64,000 bases of DNA, taken from NCBI RefSeq assembly GCF_016097555.1, contig NC_054704.1:51431399-51495398 (forward strand), read 5' to 3'. The notes under the pieces were generated by a model, which was given only the letters and a program-made list of their open reading frames with translations, had not been told where the DNA came from and did no database searches. Of this stretch, positions 63,342-64,000 are shown in pieces (the first letter of the stretch is position 1; each line of letters starts with the position of its first letter). The position numbers and the translations under genes were made by a program. The stretch is from Gigantopelta aegis. Taxonomy: Eukaryota; Mollusca; Gastropoda; Neomphalida; Peltospiridae.

Positions 63342-63660
63342 AAATTTGTTTTGTTTAACGACACCACTAGAGCACATTGATTGATTAATTAATCATCAGC
63401 TATTGGATGTCAAACATTTGGTAATTATGACTTGTAGTCATTAGAGGAAACCCGCTACATTTTCCCTAATGCAGCAAGGGATCTTTTATATGCACATCCC
63501 CACAGACAGGAAAGCACATACCATGGCCTTTGTCCAGTTGTGGTGCACTGGTTGGAACGGGGAAAAAATCCAATTCAGCAAAATGGATACACTGAGGTTT
63601 GATCCTGCAATGCAAGCATCTCGAGCAAGCACTCAACCCACTGAGCTAAACCCTGTCCCC
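63342..63660 (-). mobile_element. SINE, head H1 / tail T1, full length
   Basis: From gaaatttgttttgtttaacg to the head end gagctaaaccctgtcccc. It lies about 17 bp upstream of the exon at 63220-63324 on that gene's strand. Confidence 0.9.
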
Positions 63661-64000
63661 CAGTTCAGAAATAAAACAATTAGTATTCTGCTGTATCACT
63701 AAGTGGCTAACTATTAACACTGCACAGCAAATGTAATTAAAAATATTTATATTAAAAACCACACACCGACCACCCCACCCACGCTCAAAATATATTTTTC
63801 TATATTACCAACCCCACTTCCCACCAACAACAAAACACAAACCCAAAAGTCCCCACCCTAAAAACAAAATACCCCACACAACTTACGGTAATGTACACTT
63901 ATAATGAACATGCTTAGAACGAACTACTATACAGGGCCGTAGCTAGGATTGTTTTTGTTTGGGGGGACAACTGAGTCTAAAACTCCTTAAATGGTTAAGA
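63661..64000. other. No gene seen
   Basis: A CA/CCCA-rich tract, then acagggccgtagctaggatt, probably the start of another interspersed repeat cut by the window edge. Confidence 0.45.

Overview
This is a eukaryotic (metazoan) window, AT-rich, intron-rich and crowded with transposable elements. It is most likely from a mollusc. The argument rests on three things: a divergent gp130-type class I cytokine receptor, very abundant tRNA-derived SINEs of a kind I associate with mollusc genomes (established knowledge, not checked here), and a Tc1-type DNA transposon relic. No prokaryotic features, rRNA genes, genuine tRNA genes or CRISPR arrays are seen.

Layout. Bases 1-9700 hold no host gene that I can support. 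They contain SINEs, MITE-like elements, a 67-bp tandem repeat, a complete but frame-broken Tc1-like transposon (3888-5481, with TIRs and TA target duplications), long TG and TCCTG microsatellites and a hairpin element. Bases 9736-48275 (+) carry a split gene for a single-pass class I cytokine receptor. In order it encodes a probable signal peptide, an Ig domain, a two-domain cytokine-binding module with the C-x9-C-x-W signature and a degenerate WSXWS motif, three more FnIII domains, a transmembrane helix, a Box1-like proline-rich segment, and a cytoplasmic tail with 37-residue repeats that is interrupted by frameshifts in this sequence. Exon phases agree at every junction and domain boundaries are phase 1, so the model is internally consistent. 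Bases 48276-60512 are intergenic and full of repeats. Bases 60513-63324 (-) carry the last two exons of a second, convergent gene, whose product ends in a serine-rich, tyrosine-motif-rich segment resembling a receptor cytoplasmic tail; its 5' part lies beyond the right edge.

The introns of the receptor are unusual. The intron after the second cytokine-binding exon begins directly with a 71-bp satellite whose units keep repeating the 5' splice-site sequence. The intron before the transmembrane exon is filled with a 20-bp minisatellite that resembles a 3' splice site and runs to within about 25 bp of the real acceptor. A 2.5-kb composite element (two direct copies of a 450-bp repeat around a 1.6-kb core) sits in both arrays in opposite orientation, 24 kb apart. 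SINE heads and tails occur in several combinations, and many copies have clear 10-15-bp target duplications. One of these overlaps the splice donor of the second gene.

Together the two genes suggest a locus for JAK/STAT-type cytokine signalling at the cell surface. The ligand, and whether the first receptor is intact in the living animal, cannot be decided from this sequence.
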